From: Nocardia spumae
GTDB lineage: Bacteria; Actinomycetota; Actinomycetes; Mycobacteriales; Mycobacteriaceae
Length of the DNA stretch: 64,000 nucleotides
Assembly (NCBI RefSeq): GCF_020733635.1
Contig: NZ_JAJFZL010000001.1
Span: 2,108,001 to 2,172,000 of the forward strand
Direction: 5' to 3'
A program made the translations under genes and the position numbers. Each line of letters starts with the position of its first letter. Positions within the stretch are counted from its first letter, which is position 1. A model generated the notes under the pieces. That model searched no databases. It saw nothing but the letters and a program-made list of their open reading frames with translations, and was not told the DNA's origin. Positions 36,559-45,948 of this stretch are shown here, in pieces.

Positions 36559-38339
36559 CGGCGCTGGAGGCGGCCGGTGCCAAGCACCCCGATGCGATGG
36601 CGCCGCTGCTCGCGCAGCTCGATGAACTCCAGGAGCTGACGCGGGCCGCGGGCCGCGCCGATCTGTCGGCGCGGCTGACGATGTCGCGGGCCCGGGTGGC
36701 CGATCCGCGGGTGCGCCTGGTCGTGGTCGGCGAACCCAAGAACGGAATGAGCACGCTGGTCAACGGCCTGGTCGGGGCGACGGTCAGCGCGACCGGCAGT
36801 CCGATCAGCGTGCCGGTCATCGCCGAATACGGTCCGGAGCCGAGTGCGACGCTGGTGCGTTCGATGCCGGGTGGCCGCACCGAGCGTCAGGCGGTGGATC
36901 CGTTGAATCCGGGTCCGGCGCTGCGTACTTCGGGTGTGATCCGCGCCGAGTTCACCGAGCCCAGCCCGCTGCTGGCCGAGGGCTTCGTCGTGATGGACGC
37001 ACCGGGCGCACCGGCCGATGCCCCGACGACCTGGTCGCTGATCGCCGCCGCGGACGCGGTGCTCTATGTCTGTGACGCGGCCGCCGAGTACACCCCCGAG
37101 CAGATCGCGCTGCTGCAGCGGATCCGCCAGGTCTGCCCGACGGTGATCTGTGTGCTCAACAAGATCGACCGCTATGCGCACTGGACCCAGGTGCAGGCGC
37201 GCAACCGTGAACTGCTCGACGAGGCCGGGCTCGGTTTCGCGGTCGCGCCGGTCTCGGCCGATCTGCACCTGCGCGCCGGTGACGATCAGCGTCGCGATAT
37301 CGAATCCGGTGTGCCGCAACTGATCGACCATCTGCGCGGCTATGTGCTGGCCCGCGCCGACGCCGTCGCCAGGGAAGCGGCGCTGCGGGATATCCGCACC
37401 ATCACCGATCACCTCGGGCTGGCGCTGCGATCGGAGGCCGAGACACTGCGTGATCCCCGGCGCTACCACGCGATCACCGACCAGTTGCGTACCGCGCGGG
37501 CCGAGGCGGACGAGTTGCGCCAGCGCACCGCCAACTGGCAGGTGGCCCTCGCCGACGGCTGTTCGGAGCTGATGGCCGATATCGAGCATGATCTGCGGCA
37601 CCGGTTGCGCAGCCTGGTGCGTGATGCCGAATCCGAGATCGGCCGACATGATCCGGCCCGCAACTGGAACGACTTCGGCGCCGATCTGGACTCGAAGATC
37701 TGCGAGGCGGTGGAGGAGAACTTCGTCGTCGCGCACTATCGCGCGGTGGAGCTGGCCGAACAGGTCACCGCCAATTTCCCCGCCGACGCCCGGGATGTGC
37801 CGCTGCCGGATCTGCGCCTCGAGGATCCGGGCGATGTGCTCGAGCCGGTGGCATCGCTGGAACCGCTGGGCACCGCGAAAGTCGGTGTCGTGCAGCCGGT
37901 GCTGAATGTGATGCGTGGCTCCTACGGTGGTCTGCTGATGGTCGGCATGCTCACCAGCATGCTGAGAATGCCCTTGGTGAACTGGTATTCGGGCGCCGCC
38001 GCGGTCCTGCTCGGCATCAGCGCGCTGTGGGAGGACCGCAAGCTGCGCCGCGACCGTCGCCAGGCCGAGGCCAAGGTCGCGGTGGCCCGGCTGATGGACG
38101 ATGTGATCTTCCAGGTGGGCAAGGAATCCCGGCATCGGCTGCGCGCGGTGCAGCGGCTGCTGCGCGACCACTTCACCGATCTGGCCGATCACACCCTGCG
38201 TTCGGTGGATCAATCTCTGCGGGCAGCGGAGGAGGCCGCCGCGGTCCATTCGCCGGAGAGCCGCGACCGCCGCCTGACCGCGATCGAGCGATCGATGGTG
38301 CGGCTGCGCGAGATCCGCGAAACCGCCGACGAACCGTAG
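36555..38339 (+). CDS. IniA-family dynamin-like protein with degenerate P-loop
   Basis: The 594-residue protein has a GTPase domain with G3 DAPG (148-151) and G4 NKID (202-205). A helical stalk rich in Arg/Glu follows, then a hydrophobic hairpin at about 455-495 (GGLLMVGMLTSMLRMPLV, then SGAAAVLLGISALW) and a second helical region with HRLRAVQRLLRDHF. This is the bacterial dynamin-like IniA/IniC plan for membrane binding and remodelling. The P-loop reads GEPKNGMST (59-67): the invariant Lys is Met65. GTP hydrolysis may therefore be lost or altered. The GTG start overlaps the IniB-like stop. No IniC partner follows. Confidence 0.88.
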   Translation: MTALEAAGAKHPDAMAPLLAQLDELQELTRAAGRADLSARLTMSRARVADPRVRLVVVGEPKNGMSTLVNGLVGATVSATGSPISVPVIAEYGPEPSATLVRSMPGGRTERQAVDPLNPGPALRTSGVIRAEFTEPSPLLAEGFVVMDAPGAPADAPTTWSLIAAADAVLYVCDAAAEYTPEQIALLQRIRQVCPTVICVLNKIDRYAHWTQVQARNRELLDEAGLGFAVAPVSADLHLRAGDDQRRDIESGVPQLIDHLRGYVLARADAVAREAALRDIRTITDHLGLALRSEAETLRDPRRYHAITDQLRTARAEADELRQRTANWQVALADGCSELMADIEHDLRHRLRSLVRDAESEIGRHDPARNWNDFGADLDSKICEAVEENFVVAHYRAVELAEQVTANFPADARDVPLPDLRLEDPGDVLEPVASLEPLGTAKVGVVQPVLNVMRGSYGGLLMVGMLTSMLRMPLVNWYSGAAAVLLGISALWEDRKLRRDRRQAEAKVAVARLMDDVIFQVGKESRHRLRAVQRLLRDHFTDLADHTLRSVDQSLRAAEEAAAVHSPESRDRRLTAIERSMVRLREIRETADEP

Positions 38340-38355
38340 CCGTCCACCCGCGTGG

Positions 38356-40404
38356 TCAGCCCGCCGGATGCGCGGGCCGGAATTGTCCGGCGCCGACGGA
38401 CTGTTCGGCGCGGATCACGTGCATCACCGCGTTGATCAGTGCCAGATGGGTGAACGCCTGTGGGAAGTTGCCGAGATGACGGCCGGTGTAGGGGTCGATC
38501 TCCTCGGAGTAGAGCTTGAGCGGGCTGGAATATCCGAGCAGCCGCTCGAGCAGATGCCGCGCCCGCCGCACCTCACCGATTTCCACCAGAGCCGAGACCA
38601 GCCAGAACGAGCAGATGGTGAAGGTGCCCTCGGTTCCGGTCAGGCCGTCGTCGGTGGTGTCGGTGCGGTAGCGCAGCACCAGACCGTGTTCGGTCAGATC
38701 GGCCGCGATGGCCATGACGGTCGCCCGCACCCGCGGATCGTCGGGCGGCAGGAACCGGAACAGCGGTACCAGCAGCAGGGAGGCATCCAGGGTGTCGCCG
38801 CCGTAGGTCTGGGTGAAGACACCGTCGGCGTTGACCCCGTGCTCGAGGATATCGGCGTGGATCTCGTCGGCGATCCCGGCCCATTCCTCGGCGTAGTCCG
38901 ATTCGCCGTGCAGCTCGGCCAATTTCGCGCCGCGGTCCAGAGCGACCCAGCACATGACCTTCGACGAGGTGAAATGTCGTGGCGCGCCGCGCACCTCCCA
39001 GATCCCGCGATCGGGTTCACGCCAGTTCTGGATGGCCGCCTCGACCTGCCGTTGCAGCATCGGCCACAGCGTCTCCGGGACCTGCTGCCGCGACTTCACG
39101 TGCAGGTACACCGAATCCAGGATGGTGCCCCAGATGTCGTGCTGCTGTTGTCCGTAGGCGTCGTTGCCGATGCGCACCGGCTGCGCGCCGTCGTAGCCGT
39201 GCAGGTGGGACAGCTCGGACTCTTCCAGATCGCGTTCGCCGCCGATCCCGTAGAGCACCTGAAGTGGTTGGACCTCACCGTTGTCCGAGGTGGCCACATC
39301 GTGCAGGAAGGCGAAGAAGTCGTCGGCCTCCCGGTTGAGGCCCAGGGTGTAGAGGCCCCACAGCGCGAAGGTGGAGTCGCGCACCCAGCTGTAGCGGTAG
39401 TCCCAATTCCGTCCGCCGCCGGGGGTTTCCGGCAGTGAGGTGGTGGCGGCGGCCATCAGCGCGCCACTGGGCGCGTAGGTCAGGCCCTTCAGGGTGAGCG
39501 CGCTGCGCTGCAGATATCCCCGCCACGGATGGTCGGGAAATTTGCCCAGCGTGATCCACTGCCGCCAGCATTCGGTGGTCCGCCACATCTGCTCCGCCGC
39601 TTCGGCGAAGGTGGTGGGCGCCGGCAACTCCGACCACGACAGTGCGACGAAGATTTCGTCGCCTTCCTGCATGCGGGTGCGGGCACGCGCCTCGCGACCT
39701 TCGATCCCCAGTCGCATGTCGGTGGTGAGAACCAGCTCCCCGCAGGGCAGATCGCCGTGCGCACAGCTCGCGGTGGCGGTCGCGCGTTCGTAGACCTTGC
39801 CGGTGTACTCCCAGCGCGCGGGTGCGCGGTGGTAGTCGAAGGCCGGCTCACAACTCATCTCCACCTCGACCACACCGTTGACGCATTTCACGGTGCGCAA
39901 CAGGATGTGCTCGGCATCCCAATCGCCGGGGGTGCGACGGTGGGTGCGGCTGCGCTTGTCGTTGTTGTGCCATGGACCCAGCACCAGCGCGTCACGGACG
40001 ATGATCCAGCCGGTATCGGTCTGCCAGGTGGTCTCCACGATCATGCCGCCGGGCAGATAACGCCGGGCCGCGGGCACGTTGACGCCGTAGGGGCCGAGCC
40101 GGAAGTGGCCCGCACTGCGATCGAGCATCGCGCCGAACACGCTCGGCGAATCCGGCCGCGGCAGGCACATCCACTCGACCGCGCCGTTGCGGGCGATCAG
40201 GCAGCAGGTCTCACAGTCGGACAGGAACGCGTAGTCGTCGATCGGCGGATACGACGACTTGTGGACAGCACCCGCCGAGATCGGCAGGAAGTCGGCCGAT
40301 AGTTCGGCATCGGTGACGTCGGCCAGGGCATCGCGCGGCGGCGACATGTCATCGAGCGTTTCGATGACGGATTCGTCGGTGATCGGTTCGTCGTAGGACG
40401 CCAT
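38356..40404 (-). CDS. GH15 trehalase (mycobacterial type)
   Basis: The 682-residue protein has an N-terminal super-beta-sandwich (YPPIDDYAFLSDCETCCLIARNG, MCLPRPDSPSVFGAML) and an (alpha/alpha)6 catalytic barrel with GGGRNWDYRYSWVRDS, DRGIWEVRG and the C-terminal acidic SEEIDPYTGRHLGNFPQAF. Glycoside hydrolase family 15 contains glucoamylases, but the mycobacterial homologue beside lepA (Rv2402 from memory) is a phosphate- and Mg-dependent trehalase, so trehalose hydrolysis is preferred. There is no signal peptide, so it is cytosolic. An acidic 60-residue N-terminal extension precedes the domain. The ATG at 40404 is chosen on family grounds. Confidence 0.88.
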   Translation of the reverse strand: MASYDEPITDESVIETLDDMSPPRDALADVTDAELSADFLPISAGAVHKSSYPPIDDYAFLSDCETCCLIARNGAVEWMCLPRPDSPSVFGAMLDRSAGHFRLGPYGVNVPAARRYLPGGMIVETTWQTDTGWIIVRDALVLGPWHNNDKRSRTHRRTPGDWDAEHILLRTVKCVNGVVEVEMSCEPAFDYHRAPARWEYTGKVYERATATASCAHGDLPCGELVLTTDMRLGIEGREARARTRMQEGDEIFVALSWSELPAPTTFAEAAEQMWRTTECWRQWITLGKFPDHPWRGYLQRSALTLKGLTYAPSGALMAAATTSLPETPGGGRNWDYRYSWVRDSTFALWGLYTLGLNREADDFFAFLHDVATSDNGEVQPLQVLYGIGGERDLEESELSHLHGYDGAQPVRIGNDAYGQQQHDIWGTILDSVYLHVKSRQQVPETLWPMLQRQVEAAIQNWREPDRGIWEVRGAPRHFTSSKVMCWVALDRGAKLAELHGESDYAEEWAGIADEIHADILEHGVNADGVFTQTYGGDTLDASLLLVPLFRFLPPDDPRVRATVMAIAADLTEHGLVLRYRTDTTDDGLTGTEGTFTICSFWLVSALVEIGEVRRARHLLERLLGYSSPLKLYSEEIDPYTGRHLGNFPQAFTHLALINAVMHVIRAEQSVGAGQFRPAHPAG

Positions 40405-40490
40405 AGGGCCATCATGGTGGATTCCGGCCGCGATTGCCGGTACTACACCTGCTCTGCCGCCCACGAACGGCGACCTATTAGGCTGGGGTG

Positions 40491-40775
40491 GTGCATCACA
40501 TCGCGGGCTGGTGGGACGGCTTCGAACTCTGGGTGGCCGGATTGCCGTTCATTCCGCAGTTCGCGGTGGTCCTCGTCGGCGCGGTTCCGGTCAGTTTCCT
40601 GATCGCCTACCTGCTCGACCGTGGATTGCGGGCCATACTGCGCATCCTCGGCCGGGATCGGGCGGCCGAGTCCGAGATCGGCCCCGCGCCGGGCGATATG
40701 CCCCCGCCGCCCGAGCCGGTGCTGTCGGGTGCCGGGATGCACGCCTCCGGTCCGATGCACGAGAAAGCTGTCTGA
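40491..40775 (+). CDS. Small membrane protein (Rv2401A-like position)
   Basis: This roughly 94-residue protein has one strong membrane helix (FIPQFAVVLVGAVPVSFLIAYLL) after a Trp-rich N-terminus, then a basic stretch and a Pro-rich tail. A small membrane protein occupies this place in mycobacteria. Two adjacent GTG codons (40488, 40491) could start it. Its stop overlaps the start of a 25-residue membrane peptide. Function unknown. Confidence 0.75.
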   Translation: MHHIAGWWDGFELWVAGLPFIPQFAVVLVGAVPVSFLIAYLLDRGLRAILRILGRDRAAESEIGPAPGDMPPPPEPVLSGAGMHASGPMHEKAV

Positions 40776-40852
40776 TGCCCCGCTCACGGGTACAACTGGC
40801 GCTGGTCGCCCTGCTCGTCCTGGTCGTCGTCGCCTGGTTGCTGACTCGTTGA
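40775..40852 (+). CDS. 25-residue single-helix membrane microprotein
   Basis: The start shares one base with the preceding stop (TGATG at 40773-40777), so it would be translated by re-initiation. It reads PRSRVQLALVALLVLVVVAWLL (minus ends): two Arg followed by an uninterrupted hydrophobic helix, then TR. The positive-inside pattern and coupling to another small membrane protein argue that it is real. Function unknown. Confidence 0.55.
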   Translation: MPRSRVQLALVALLVLVVVAWLLTR

Positions 40853-40888
40853 CCGGACGCTGTCCGTGCTTGCAGGTACTGTGCAGCC

Positions 40889-41146
40889 ATGCCAACCGAT
40901 GAGGAATTCATTGATCTCGAGCAGCTGCTCGAGATCGAGGACGGGCCCCGACTGATCGCTACCCACTACACCACGCCGGATGAGGCGATCGAGATGGTGC
41001 GCGCCGCGCAATTGCTCGGTCTGGGCGTGCGGCTGCAGAACCGGATACGCCCCGACGAGCCCGATGAGGACGGCGAGGAGACCGCGGTCGAGGAGTGGGT
41101 GCTCGACCTCTACGAAGCTCCGCCCGAGGCCGCCGAGGACGACTAG
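40889..41146 (+). CDS. Small acidic conserved hypothetical protein
   Basis: The 85-residue protein begins PTDEEFIDLEQLLEIEDGPR and ends in an acidic tail. The middle (THYTTPDEAIEMVRAAQLLGLGVRLQNR) looks like a small alpha/beta unit. No named family is recognised; position matches the hypothetical gene next to subI in mycobacteria. It is followed by a strong hairpin terminator. Confidence 0.7.
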   Translation: MPTDEEFIDLEQLLEIEDGPRLIATHYTTPDEAIEMVRAAQLLGLGVRLQNRIRPDEPDEDGEETAVEEWVLDLYEAPPEAAEDD

Positions 41147-41177
41147 ATCCGTCATCTCGTCCGCGCTCGTCGCGTCC

Positions 41178-41227
41178 ATCGGGGCCCGCGCGGCTGTGGT
41201 CTTCACCACGGCCGTATGGGCCCCGAT
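41178..41227 (+). terminator. Long stem-loop terminator
   Basis: ATCGGGGCCC (41178-41187) pairs exactly with GGGCCCCGAT (41218-41227). Inside, GGCTGTGGT (41192-41200) pairs with ACCACGGCC (41205-41213) with one mismatch and a CTTC loop. It insulates the small-protein genes from the sulfate operon. Confidence 0.8.
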
Positions 41228-41343
41228 CGCGTATTCGGCGGTGGCGGGGTGAGCCGAACAGATCCGGTTCCCGCCGGTCGCGGGGCTGTTCCGAGTATCG
41301 ATCCCGCCGCTTCGACCGATTCGCACGGTTCGGTGTGCTCTGT

Positions 41344-41349
41344 TAGAGT
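41344..41349 (+). promoter_or_regulatory. -10 element for a leaderless leader-peptide mRNA
   Basis: TAGAGT fits TANNNT and ends 6 nt before the GTG at 41356, the spacing expected if transcription starts at the GTG itself. No -35 element is clear. Confidence 0.5.
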
Positions 41350-41355
41350 CTGCCC

Positions 41356-41448
41356 GTGTCATCGAGCGTTGTTCCGCAGGTCCGCCATGAATTGGCGTTG
41401 ATCGCGGTCGGCTGTCTCGTGGTCGCGGATATCTACTGTCGTCGATAG
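41356..41448 (+). CDS. Cysteine-containing leader peptide of the sulfate transport operon
   Basis: A 30-residue frame starts with GTG and ends ADIYCRR followed by TAG; a second Cys lies at residue 20 (AVGCLVV). It lies 193 nt upstream of subI with no other gene between. Short peptides ending with Cys codons ahead of sulfur genes are known in actinobacteria as sensors of cysteine supply: ribosome stalling at Cys codons changes translation of the genes behind. Assignment rests on position, size and Cys placement. There is no ribosome site, but a -10 close by suggests a leaderless mRNA. Confidence 0.6.
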   Translation: MSSSVVPQVRHELALIAVGCLVVADIYCRR

Positions 41449-41641
41449 TCGACTCGGACACGCTGCGCCTTCCATCGGACCGGCGCGCACCTTCTTCGCA
41501 GCGTCTCCGTTTCCCGCGGCTCGGGCCGCAGTCGCGCCACTGTCCGGCACATCGCCGGGGCAGGTCTACCGCAGAATCAAGAGTTTCTTCCGCCCCGGCA
41601 GCATGACGCGACGGTGGCGGGCGGCAGGAAAGGCCACTTCC

Positions 41642-42697
41642 ATGTCTCGCAGATCGTCCAGCAGATTCGGGTTCTCGACACGTCGAGGACGGATCGCGGT
41701 TGCGCTCGCCGCGCTCGCGGCCGTGGGACTGACCGCCTGCAGCGGTGGTTCGAGCGACACACCCGGTGGCGGCACCGCCGGCGGCGGCGGTCAGCTGACC
41801 CTGTTCGCCTACTCGGTCGCCAAGCCCGGCTACGACAAGGTGATCGCCGAGTTCAACAAGACCGAGGCGGGTAAGGGCGCGCAGATCCAGCAGTCCTACG
41901 GCGCGTCCGGCGACCAGTCCCGCAAGGTGAAGGACGGCGCCCAGGCCGATGTCGTCAGCTTCTCGGTCGAGCCCGACATCACCCGGCTGGTGGACGCGGG
42001 CCTGGTCGACGCGAACTGGAATGCCGACGCGAACAAGGGCGTGCCGTTCGGCTCGGTGGTGGTGTTGGCCGTCCGCAAGGGCAACCCCAAGGGCATCCAC
42101 GACTGGAGCGACCTGCTGAAGCCCGGTGTCGAGGTGGTGACGCCCAATCCGTTCAGCTCCGGCTCGGCCAAGTGGAATCTGCTGGCGCCCTACGCCGCGG
42201 AGAGCAACGGCGGGCAGAATCCGCAGGCGGGCCTAGACTACCTGGGCAAGCTGATCTCCAAAGAGCACATCAAGGTGCAGCCGAAGTCCGGCCGGGAGGC
42301 GACCGAGACCTTCCTGCAGGGCACCGGTGACGTGCTGCTCAGCTACGAGAACGAGGCGATCTTCTCCGAGCGCAGCGGTGACCCGATCGAACATGTCATC
42401 CCGCCGACCACCTTCAAGATCGAGAACCCGGTGGCCGTGACGAAGAACGCCAAGAACCCCACCACGGCCGTGGCGTTCAAGGACTTCCTGTACTCGCAGG
42501 CCGGCCAGCAGGCGTGGGCCGCGGCGGGATTCCGTCCGGTGGATCCGCAGGTCGCCGAGCAGTACAGCAAGGACTTCCCGAAGCCGCAGAAGCTGTGGAC
42601 CATCGCGGATCTGGGTGGCTGGAAGGCCGTGGACAAGGGCTTGTTCACTCCCGAAACCGGCAGTGTCGCGGTGCTCTACGACAAAGCCACCAAGTGA
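41642..42697 (+). CDS. subI: Sulfate ABC transporter substrate-binding lipoprotein
   Basis: The 351-residue protein has a twin-Arg-rich signal region and the lipobox GLTAC (C33). A Gly/Ser linker and a periplasmic sulfate-binding domain follow, with LTLFAYSVAKPGYDKVI, QQSYGASGDQSRKVKDG, VVTPNPFSSGSAKWNLLAPYAA, GDVLLSYENEAIF and the C-terminal LGGWKAVDKGLF. It captures sulfate or thiosulfate outside the membrane for CysTWA. The ATG at 41642 is favoured, with GGAAAGG upstream; an in-frame ATG at 41603 would lengthen the basic N-terminus. It is the first large gene after a Cys leader peptide. Confidence 0.93.
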   Translation: MSRRSSSRFGFSTRRGRIAVALAALAAVGLTACSGGSSDTPGGGTAGGGGQLTLFAYSVAKPGYDKVIAEFNKTEAGKGAQIQQSYGASGDQSRKVKDGAQADVVSFSVEPDITRLVDAGLVDANWNADANKGVPFGSVVVLAVRKGNPKGIHDWSDLLKPGVEVVTPNPFSSGSAKWNLLAPYAAESNGGQNPQAGLDYLGKLISKEHIKVQPKSGREATETFLQGTGDVLLSYENEAIFSERSGDPIEHVIPPTTFKIENPVAVTKNAKNPTTAVAFKDFLYSQAGQQAWAAAGFRPVDPQVAEQYSKDFPKPQKLWTIADLGGWKAVDKGLFTPETGSVAVLYDKATK

Positions 42698-42733
42698 GCC
42701 GGTGACTCGGAGCACACGGGATACTGGGTAACT

Positions 42734-43636
42734 GTGACTGACAGCAGTACGAAGGCCGAAATCGGCAGTAGTACCGACGCCGGGACCACTGGTCCCGGCG
42801 TTTCCCGGCAGCAGTCCGCCGGGCCGGCGTGGCGGCTGCGCCTGACCGGATCGGTCGGCTCGCTCGGGTTCGCGATCACGATGCTGTGGCTCAGCCTCAT
42901 CGTGTTGCTTCCGCTTGCCGCGTTGGCAGTTCACGCGTTCGACGACGGCTGGTCCGGGTTCTGGGAGGCGGTGACCGCGCCCGCCGCGATCGACGCGTTG
43001 CGGGTCACGGTGCTGGTGTCGATCGTGGTCGCGGTGGTCAACGTCGTGATGGGCACCGTGGTGGCATGGGTGCTGGTGCGTGACGATTTCCCGGGCAAGA
43101 GCATCGTCAACTCGCTCATCGACCTGCCGTTCGCGCTGCCGACGATCGTGGCCAGCATCGTGCTGCTGTCGCTGTACGGACCGCAGAGCCCGGTCGGTAT
43201 CCATCTCAACGCCACCCAGCCCGGGTTGGTGGTGGCGCTGGCCTTCGTGACGCTGCCGTTCGTGGTCCGCTCGGTGCAGCCGGTGCTGATCGAAGCGGAC
43301 AAGGAGGTCGAGCAGGCCGCGGCGTCGCTGGGCGCCGACAATCTGACGATCTTCCGAAAGGTCGTGCTGCCGTCGCTCGCACCGGCGATCATCTCCGGTG
43401 GCGGTCTCGCCTTCGCCCGCGCCATCGGTGAATACGGATCGGTGGTACTGATCGGCGGCAACATCCCGCGCAAGACCCAGGTGGCGTCGCAGTACATTCA
43501 GCAGCAGATCGAGGTCGATCGCCCGGTCAACGCGGCGGCGGTATCGGTAGCGCTGCTGGTGATCTCCTTCGCGACCCTGCTCGTCCTGCGCGTCTTCGCC
43601 GAACGCACCGCCCGCAAGGAACAGGCCAGCCGATGA
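42734..43636 (+). CDS. cysT: Sulfate ABC transporter permease CysT
   Basis: The 300-residue permease has six membrane helices after a Ser/Thr-rich 35-residue N-terminus. The BPD-transporter EAA loop is [23 protein letters not shown], and [18 protein letters not shown] is typical of CysT/CysU. It forms the sulfate channel with CysW. The GTG start is 36 nt after subI. The cysW start overlaps its stop by 4 nt. Confidence 0.93.
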   Translation: MTDSSTKAEIGSSTDAGTTGPGVSRQQSAGPAWRLRLTGSVGSLGFAITMLWLSLIVLLPLAALAVHAFDDGWSGFWEAVTAPAAIDALRVTVLVSIVVAVVNVVMGTVVAWVLVRDDFPGKSIVNSLIDLPFALPTIVASIVLLSLYGPQSPVGIHLNATQPGLVVALAFVTLPFVVRSVQPVLIEADKEVEQAAASLGADNLTIFRKVVLPSLAPAIISGGGLAFARAIGEYGSVVLIGGNIPRKTQVASQYIQQQIEVDRPVNAAAVSVALLVISFATLLVLRVFAERTARKEQASR

Positions 43637-44442
43637 AACTGTCCGCTCCGTCCCGGATCTCGTTGCGCGTGATCGCGCTGGCGTATCTGATCATCCTGCT
43701 GGTGGCGCCGCTGGTCATCATTCTGTGGCGCAGCTTCGAGCACGGTATCGGCGCCTTCATCGACGCGATCACGACGCCGGCCGCGATCTCGGCGTTCAAT
43801 CTGTCGCTGCTGATCGTGGTCATCGTGGTCCCGCTCAACGTGGTGTTCGGCGTCACGACGGCGATTGCCCTGGTACGCGGGAACTTTCGCGGGCGCACCC
43901 TGATCCAGGGTGTGGTGGATCTGCCCTTCGCGGTCTCACCGGTGGTGGTCGGCGTATCGCTGATCATGCTGTGGGGTGTCGGCGGCTGGTTCGGCGGACT
44001 GGACACTCTCGGCTTCCGGGTGATCTTCGGCCTGCCCGGTATGGTCATCGCGACCTTGTTCGTCACCCTGCCGTTCGTGGTGAGCGAGGTGGTGCCGGTG
44101 CTGCACGAGATCGGCGACGATCAGGAACAGGCCGCGGCCACCCTGGGGGCCAACCGGTGGCAGACGTTCTGGCGCATCACGCTGCCGGCCATCCGCTGGG
44201 GCCTGACCTACGGCGTCGTGCTGACCGTGGCCCGCGCCCTGGGCGAATTCGGCGCGGTGATCATGGTTTCCTCCGGCCTGCCGGGCGTTTCGCAGACGCT
44301 GACGTTGCTCGTGCACGGTCGCTACATCAACGACCACAACACCTTCGGCGCCTACTGCGCGGCCACCTTGCTCATGGCAATGGCGCTGGTAACCCTCATC
44401 CTGATGACACTCCTCGAACGCAAGCGGGGCACTGCCAAATGA
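43633..44442 (+). CDS. cysW: Sulfate ABC transporter permease CysW
   Basis: The 269-residue six-helix permease has the EAA motif [23 protein letters not shown] and [41 protein letters not shown] is CysW-like. It overlaps cysT by 4 nt (ATGA) and cysA by 4 nt, so the three are translated together. Confidence 0.93.
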   Translation: MKLSAPSRISLRVIALAYLIILLVAPLVIILWRSFEHGIGAFIDAITTPAAISAFNLSLLIVVIVVPLNVVFGVTTAIALVRGNFRGRTLIQGVVDLPFAVSPVVVGVSLIMLWGVGGWFGGLDTLGFRVIFGLPGMVIATLFVTLPFVVSEVVPVLHEIGDDQEQAAATLGANRWQTFWRITLPAIRWGLTYGVVLTVARALGEFGAVIMVSSGLPGVSQTLTLLVHGRYINDHNTFGAYCAATLLMAMALVTLILMTLLERKRGTAK

Positions 44443-45434
44443 TTACCGTCACCGACGCGAACAAGCGTTACGGTTCGTTCGCCGCCCTCGACAACGTCAG
44501 CCTGGAGATACCCAACGGGCAGCTGACCGCCCTGCTCGGACCGTCGGGGTCCGGGAAATCGACGCTACTGCGGTCGATCGCCGGATTGGAGTCGCTGGAT
44601 TCGGGCATCGTCACGATCGCCGAGCGAGATGTCACCCGGGTGTCGCCGCAGAAGCGCGATATCGGGTTCGTATTCCAGCACTACGCGGCGTTCAAACATA
44701 TGACCGTGCGCGACAACGTGGCGTTCGGACTCAAGATCCGCAAGCGTCCCAAGAGCGAAATCGGCAAGCGGGTCGACGAATTGCTCGGCATCGTCGGCCT
44801 CGACGGTTTCCAGCACCGGTATCCGGCGCAGCTGTCGGGTGGTCAGCGTCAGCGCATGGCGCTGGCCCGCGCGCTCGCCGTCGACCCGCAGGTGCTGTTG
44901 CTCGACGAACCCTTCGGCGCCCTCGACGCCAAGGTGCGCCAGGATCTGCGGACCTGGTTGCGCCGACTGCACGAGGAGGTGCACGTCACCACCGTGCTCG
45001 TGACCCACGATCAGGAGGAGGCGCTCGACGTCGCCGACCGGATCGCCGTGATGAACGCCGGGCGCATCGAACAGGTCGGCACTCCCGAGGACGTCTACGA
45101 CCGCCCCGCCAACGAATTCGTCATGTCCTTCCTCGGCGCGGTGGCCAAGCTCAACGGACATCTGGTGCGGCCGCACGATATTCGGATCGGCCGTAATCCC
45201 GGTATGGCGCTCGCCGAACACGAGGGCACCGCGGAGTCGGCCGGTGTCACTCGTGCCACCGTCGAGCGTATCGTGCGCCTGGGTTTCGAGGTCCGGCTCG
45301 AACTGCGCAACGCCGCGACCGGTGACCTGTTCACCGCACAGGTCACCCGCGGTGACGCGGAAGCGTTGCGGCTCGGCGAGGGGGAGACGGTCTTCGCGCG
45401 CGCGACCCGCATCCCGGAGTTGCCCGCCGCCTGA
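44439..45434 (+). CDS. cysA: Sulfate ABC transporter ATP-binding protein
   Basis: The 331-residue ABC ATPase has Walker [11 protein letters not shown]-loop [13 protein letters not shown], signature [16 protein letters not shown], Walker [17 protein letters not shown] and the switch [15 protein letters not shown]-terminal TOBE-like domain starts near [13 protein letters not shown]. It powers sulfate import with CysTW and SubI. It is the last gene of the operon; a hairpin lies 15 nt after the stop. Confidence 0.95.
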   Translation: MITVTDANKRYGSFAALDNVSLEIPNGQLTALLGPSGSGKSTLLRSIAGLESLDSGIVTIAERDVTRVSPQKRDIGFVFQHYAAFKHMTVRDNVAFGLKIRKRPKSEIGKRVDELLGIVGLDGFQHRYPAQLSGGQRQRMALARALAVDPQVLLLDEPFGALDAKVRQDLRTWLRRLHEEVHVTTVLVTHDQEEALDVADRIAVMNAGRIEQVGTPEDVYDRPANEFVMSFLGAVAKLNGHLVRPHDIRIGRNPGMALAEHEGTAESAGVTRATVERIVRLGFEVRLELRNAATGDLFTAQVTRGDAEALRLGEGETVFARATRIPELPAA

Positions 45435-45948
45435 CATTCCGTACCGATGCCCGGCCTCGATGAGCCGGGCACCGAATCGGCGGGCCCGGCGCCGGTTTTC
45501 GCGCGTCCGCCGGGTGGCGAGTCCGGTGCGCGGTCGTCGTGCCGTTGTGTTCCTCGATGTCCAGGCGTTGCCCTCGCCGTTCCCGGCCGTCGGCCGCGCG
45601 GCCGATCGGCGCTGTGGGGACAGACCCGGTGGGGCAGTGGGCGATTCGCCGGATGCGGTAGGGATGCCGGAGTGTCGACCGTGTCGGCGACCGGACATCT
45701 GGACAGGTGCTGGCAAATTGGTACCGGTCGGTCGGTGTCGCGAAATGTCTGCTGCGCGTGCGTATTGCCTGATTTGTTACCGCAGGTGAGCGGTAAATCT
45801 GCGATATCCGTGGGATCGGCGAATGGTGCGGCGGTTGGGCGGACAACCAGTTGTCCGGTGCTTGGCAAGTTCTCAGCACAATGGTTGCCTGATTCCCGGG
45901 TCGGGTCAGGCAGCGAAAACGGACGCTCGTCGATCGAGGGGAATTGTG
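45435..45948. other. Gene-free stretch between cysA and the first Hsp70-like gene
   Basis: About 510 nt. A 7-bp hairpin at 45449-45470 (GCCCGGC/GCCGGGC, 8-nt loop) follows cysA and may end its transcript. The distal part, from about 45700, is clearly richer in A+T than the rest of the window and should hold the promoter of the Hsp70-like gene. Open frames here lack normal codon bias; I support none. Confidence 0.5.
45449..45470 (+). terminator. Hairpin after cysA
   Basis: GCCCGGC at 45449-45455 pairs with GCCGGGC at 45464-45470 around an 8-nt loop. No U-tract follows, so the strength is uncertain. Confidence 0.5.
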
